Assembly: GCA_009192285.1 (NCBI GenBank)
Contig: CM018604.1
Location: 4,187,746 to 4,251,745 of the forward strand
Direction: 5' to 3'
DNA: 64,000 nt
Source of the DNA: Morchella semilibera
Lineage: Eukaryota; Ascomycota; Pezizomycetes; Pezizales; Morchellaceae
Shown here: positions 59,754 through 64,000 of the stretch, piece by piece
Position numbering within the stretch: the stretch's first letter is position 1
Layout: each line of letters opens with the position of its first letter
Notes under the pieces: generated by a model
Told to the model about the DNA's origin: nothing
The model's input: the letters and a program-made list of their open reading frames with translations, nothing else
Database searches by the model: none
Position numbers and translations under genes: made by a program

Positions 59754-62686
59754 AGATAGTAAGAGGATGCGCTGCATCAAGCAGATAATTAGTTGAAGAC
59801 GCCCGTTATGTTCCGAGGAAGCTACATATCAAATTACAGTGAGATCCGGGATTTCCTTGAAGAAATTGTCTCCTTTCCACTTATTAATTTTCTTGATTTT
59901 TCGGACCTTCTAGCTGGGATTATGAATATATGTGTTGCTCTGCATTGTTTCAACCTGACTAAGGAGGTTTTTTCAAAGAGGAAAAATCAACTTTGTGTTT
60001 TCTATTGGCTCTCTATTGAGATTATGTATGTATTCATACAATCAAGGCTCAAAGGCGCTTTTTCCTTTCCCTAGACTACTTCCTTTTAAATTCAGGCTTG
60101 ATTAGAGGAGAGCTTGTCGGAGGAACTTGTGTAGATTATACTTGAATTCCACAATAATCAGAGCTTTTAGTTAAGAGCGTATGTTCTACACAAGAATTAA
60201 GATTTATTCTATATTCGGAGGGGTTGGAGATGGAGTACGTACCTGAAGCCTTAAGAAACCATTAATTGACGTACTTACATATTATTTACACCATAATGGT
60301 TTACCTAAATACTTAACTACTTAAAACCGAAATGAAGAAAACTTGATCTGGTACTTGTGAGACAAGAACACACATATATACATGTATGTAGATCACGGGG
60401 TATGGTAACGGGCATTGCGCTGATTTGTGGATTGAATCAATATACATGTAGTAAAGTAGAGCAGTCAATCCCTTTTCCACCCCGTCAGCACCCCTGCCCC
60501 CAGTGGCTTTTTTGTGTCTCTCACGCTATTCTCCATTCCTAATTTGGTTCTAAGTCTAAGTTTCGGATAGTACAGTGCCTGCTTAGAGATATTAGAATTA
60601 CATTTGCTCGTTGACGGAAAAACGGAAGAAAACCTTACAGTATACCTACATGTACTTACTGTTCCGCCCGCATGGATATTTCTACATATAAGCCCAACTT
60701 TAGTTGATAGTAAAAGCGGCTTAGTTAAGAGTCTTCAAAGGGGATTTTTATTTGAAAGTCCGGTGAGAAGAACCCCCTCGGGGCCAGGAGACATGGCCAC
60801 GGTGTTGAAATAAGGTGTGGAATGCAGCCGCGCTAACGGGATTGCGATTCAGTTTCTACTTGTTACACAAGGATTATGTACGAGTACATGATGTATGCAA
60901 GAGGATACGCAATTAAGTTCGTTCCAGAGATATGGAAAAGGACATTCACTGCATGCCGAGGAGAATCGAAACTTGATCTCGAGGGGCATCTCAACCGTAC
61001 GTTACAGTTAGTTCTTCGAGCGTTAGGGGGGCCCTTTCTAGGCCGGGATACATGTTAGGTCCTGATCTAATACCTCCAGTACCCATAGTAACCCCGATTA
61101 ATTACCAACCATATAACTCCAACATCCGAATATTCCTTCCGCCCCTTCCCTTGGTTACGTAATGTACCATACATGTTCACAACTGCTGTCTGGGCGTGAC
61201 AAGGTAACTGGCTCCTGGGTACATGTATGTGTGTGTCTGAGCACTCTGCCCTACCCGAAAAAGTGCCTGACCCTTCTCTGTTCAGATGGAAGCCCCGAAT
61301 AAATCACTGCTAAGGCCTGCTGCTAACATACTCCTCGGTTCCCAGAGCCCTACGGGAAGGAGTACGGAGAGGATCTCAAGAGATCTCCTTTATTCCCACG
61401 GTTCCCCTTGGGTCCAGATGATCCCGTACGTGCCGGACATCGTTTTTTTTTCCCCCAACAATCAAGTAACGCAGATACACAAAGCTGGTCTCTTTCTTGG
61501 CTTTGACCCTACCAACATTGTGCAGCATTGATATCTGCACACGAGATCTGCCATTGGTGGTATCAAGTAAATATTCCCAATGCAGTCGTGTTACAAAAAA
61601 GTTAAAGTAGACTGACCAGGAACTTTAGTGTTGGGTGTCTTTGCAGATGCGCACAAACAAATTTTACATCTGTCCCCCTTTTCCGGCCTTTAGGTTGGGG
61701 GCGGGGAGGGGGGAAAAAAAAAAGCAAAGCCCTTCTTGCTATTCCAAATCAATAACTTACAGCCGCTGTGTGAATGTTTCCTGGGGATTTCTCGTTTGGC
61801 CCAGCTCTATGGCCTTTCTCGGCTCCGGAGTTGTACTTGCTTGCCACCTGAGGAGGATGCAATCTGCGTCGCCGACGTCTCTATCGGAAAATATCACTCG
61901 GCCTTGGCGCCGGCTGGCTTTGTGTAAGTTGGAGAACCGTACCCCTGTTCGCAAGTGTCACCGAGCTCAACTTACATGTACATGTAGTTACTCGACCTAT
62001 TTTCAGTTCAGCTGCCAAGAGATCTCACCTCTTCTGGATTCTTTGCCCGATCTGCTCCATGAAATGCATTCAGCTACCGGACATACCGCGCGGTCTCGTA
62101 GGTACGGTGTACCTAGCCTTCTTTTCTCAAAGCCACAAACTGAAAACCTATCACTTCGCAGCACTGCAGTTAATACATGGTACATACATGTATGTATGTC
62201 ATAATCTATTCTCGTCTGCAGCTGATGGATGTTGTTCTTAAAGAGCTCCCATGCAGAATAGAGGTCGCTGATCCTTATGTCATTGCGGTCACGGACCGTT
62301 GCCTGCCATACATATTGTTACAAACGCCCCCTCCCTCCATACATTCCCCATTTGGTTTCATAATTTTGGAAGCCCCCAATACGGTAAGCTCAGGTGTTTC
62401 ATGTGCCGTCTAGCACAGACGAGAGGGAACGTGAATTTCATTTAAGCATGTCAGCCCGGGGGAGGGCCGTACACGACCTTCCTTCAAATTCCCTTCTTTG
62501 TAGGTAGGGAAATCTTTTAGGTTTCTTTTTTTTTTTTTCTTTCTTTCTTTCTCTCCTTGATTTGATCACTTATTCCTTCCTCCATGTCTTTGTGAACGCC
62601 GGCCGTCATCAACAAACAAAAACCCTAAACGCCTCCATGTAAACAGAACAGAGGAAAGAAAAGAACAAACCCAGAAACAAAAAATC
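59754..62686. other. Gene-free spacer before the ankyrin gene
   Basis: A 93-aa ORF at 59793-60074 (plus) lies just after the unknown gene; it is hydrophobic-rich but lacks support. TACATGTA sites occur at about 60379, 60443, 60649, 61219, 61973 (two overlapping) and 62184. A 189-aa ORF at 61635-62204 has no recognisable feature and is not called. A CT-rich promoter tract closes the region. Confidence 0.5.
62522..62558 (+). promoter_or_regulatory. Polypyrimidine promoter tract of the ankyrin gene
   Basis: A 37-base C/T-only stretch (T13, then CTTT repeats) lies about 130 bp before the ATG at 62687, followed by an A-rich leader. CT-rich tracts just upstream of start sites are common in filamentous fungi. 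Confidence 0.5.
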
Positions 62687-64000
62687 ATGTCTCTTCTCCA
62701 ACTCCCCAATGAACTGCTACTATACATTGGTGAACAGCTCAGTCCCCAACCAGAATGCCGTCACCTCAACGCGTTTCTGCAGACAAATCGCCGTCTCGCC
62801 GAACTCGTGCAACCGCTCCTCGACAAGAAGGCTGTCCCGGTCGACCTCGGCCGACGGAAAAGGGTGCTCCACTGGGCCGCAGAAAGAGGGTATGAACGAC
62901 TTGCGGGAGCGCTGCTTGAGAATGGGAGTTATGTTGGATCTCTCGACTGCAACGGGTGGACACCTCTTCTGCACGCAGCAGCAAATGGGTACGATGGGAT
63001 AATCCGCAAGCTACTAGCTAAAGGGGCAAACATAGAGGCGAGGAGCTACTGGGGGGACCGAGAGACCGCACTTCACTGTGCGGCACTAGAGGGTCAGGAA
63101 GCGGCTGTTCGAGTGTTGCTGGAGAAAGGTGCTGAGTTGGACACAAAGGCACAGTCAAGATCAACGGCACTTCACTTTGCGGTTGAGGGTGAGAAGGAAA
63201 TGATCGTGAAGCTCCTTATCGACAAAGGGGCTAACGTCAACATCCAGAGAGATAATGAAACGGGCAACTACGCAGTTCACCTAGCCATCCAGAATGAAGA
63301 TGAATCTATCTTGATGCTCTTACTCGACCACGGAGCCAATCACAAAGCACAGAATCGGGCCGGGGACACAGCACTACACCTCGCTTGCTCGGACAAGTGT
63401 CCTCCCGAGATGATGAAGTATCTTTTGGAGAAGGGCGCTGACTTTACAATACTAAACCAACGCGGAGAGACACCACTGCACATTGCGGCAAAGAGTAATA
63501 ATACAGAAGCGGTCTTCAGGATGCTCCGTCTGGGAGCCTCAACAGTGATTAATTTCCGGGATGCAGACAATAATACACCACTTCTCTGTGTAGCAGCCGG
63601 CTCAGACCCCGTCGAGGTCAAGAGGTCCAACTCCAACAGGCTCTCCCGGCACCGATCCTTTGAGCGTCTCCCACCTCGCCGTAGCAACACCGAGCCTGTC
63701 CAAGACGTCCGTGCAGCGTCCCTCGCTATGGAAGTCATCAAAAACGACATCATAAAGATGCTCCTCGAGAACGGTGCCAACGTCAACCACCAAGGAAAAC
63801 GGAGACAGGCAGCGCTCCACCTCGCCGCTATAAACGGCTACGAGGAGATGGCGCGGGTGCTGCTCGAGAACGGCGCCGACCCAACGCTCAAGGATGATAA
63901 TGGCTGCACCGCTCTCGATCTTGTGGAGGAATATGTCCAGAAGTACCGCGAGGGCGGCGCGGCGGGGCGCGGCACAGTCCTGGGCCTGAAACAACTACTG
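62687..64000 (+). CDS. F-box-like/ankyrin-repeat protein (3' end beyond window)
   Basis: An open frame of 438 codons with no stop before the edge and no intron. The N-terminus LLQLPNELLLYIGEQLSPQP, then LNAFLQTNRRLAELVQPLL, has the pattern of a short F-box (LP-E-L--I---L). About ten ankyrin repeats follow, with clear TPLHxAAxxG and LLxxGAxxN cores: TPLLHAAANGYDG, TALHCAALEGQEA, TALHFAVEGEKEM, YAVHLAIQNEDES, TALHLACSDKCPP, TPLHIAAKSNNTE, AALHLAAINGYEE and TALDLVEEY. Between repeats a polar, basic insert (about 306-345, SNSNRLSRHRSFERLPPRRS) separates the last two from the rest. F-box/ankyrin proteins may be SCF adaptors (family knowledge); the partner is unknown. The 3' third is richer in GC codons (CTCGAGAACGG-type) than the middle. 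Confidence 0.88.
   Translation, partial: MSLLQLPNELLLYIGEQLSPQPECRHLNAFLQTNRRLAELVQPLLDKKAVPVDLGRRKRVLHWAAERGYERLAGALLENGSYVGSLDCNGWTPLLHAAANGYDGIIRKLLAKGANIEARSYWGDRETALHCAALEGQEAAVRVLLEKGAELDTKAQSRSTALHFAVEGEKEMIVKLLIDKGANVNIQRDNETGNYAVHLAIQNEDESILMLLLDHGANHKAQNRAGDTALHLACSDKCPPEMMKYLLEKGADFTILNQRGETPLHIAAKSNNTEAVFRMLRLGASTVINFRDADNNTPLLCVAAGSDPVEVKRSNSNRLSRHRSFERLPPRRSNTEPVQDVRAASLAMEVIKNDIIKMLLENGANVNHQGKRRQAALHLAAINGYEEMARVLLENGADPTLKDDNGCTALDLVEEYVQKYREGGAAGRGTVLGLKQLL

Noticed and set aside
59793-60074. 93-aa ORF just downstream of the unknown gene
   Set aside because: No splice site links it to the upstream gene and no family resemblance; likely random.
61635-62204. 189-aa plus-strand ORF upstream of the ankyrin gene
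   Set aside because: It starts in a purine-rich, homopolymer-containing stretch, contains TACATGTA spacer motifs and shows no domain.

Overview
The window looks like nuclear DNA of a filamentous ascomycete (Pezizomycotina). The genes are split by many short GT-AG introns, mostly 47-80 nt, and often have CT-rich or TATA promoters. The proteins match fungal versions of conserved eukaryotic families: Ugo1, KDM5/KdmB, questin-oxidase-like, Hat2/RbAp48 and Xrn1. Long gene-free spacers with short palindromic transposons and many G/C homopolymers would suit an early-diverging group such as Pezizomycetes or Orbiliomycetes, but the sequence alone does not settle this.

Layout. The left edge holds the 5' part of S-adenosylmethionine decarboxylase (minus strand). 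From 0.46 to 12.6 kb there is no convincing gene, only miniature transposons: three TA-flanked palindromic or TIR elements and one hAT-type MITE with a perfect 8-bp target duplication. From 12.6 to 23.7 kb lie four minus-strand genes: a class II eIF4E (4EHP-like), the mitochondrial fusion factor Ugo1, a membrane-anchored TAP-like serine peptidase, and a dual-start histidyl-tRNA synthetase. At 25.3 kb (plus) is a SYGQQ-repeat low-complexity protein with an apparent one-base break. 26.3-31.7 kb is another gene desert. From 31.7 to 48.4 kb (minus) are the H3K4 demethylase KDM5, a questin-oxidase-like enzyme with an inferred 8-nt micro-exon, a 69-aa small membrane protein, and Hat2/RbAp48. Hat2 is divergent from XRN1 (49.0-53.6 kb, plus), separated by 588 bp. 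The right side has a small GPI-type Ser/Thr-rich protein (55.2 kb), a large protein I do not recognise (57.0-59.8 kb) with a reading-frame problem near its 3' end, and an F-box-like/ankyrin protein running off the right edge.

The conserved genes are housekeeping functions (polyamines, translation, mitochondrial dynamics, chromatin, mRNA decay) and do not form an obvious cluster. KDM5 and Hat2 are both chromatin factors, but nothing shows they are co-regulated. The more unusual content is the mobile-element layer, the intergenic excess of the palindrome TACATGTA, the SYGQQ protein, the unrecognised 57-60 kb protein and the micro-exon. All exon joins were worked out by hand from splice motifs, frame and family conservation; their lengths sum to whole codons in every complete model.
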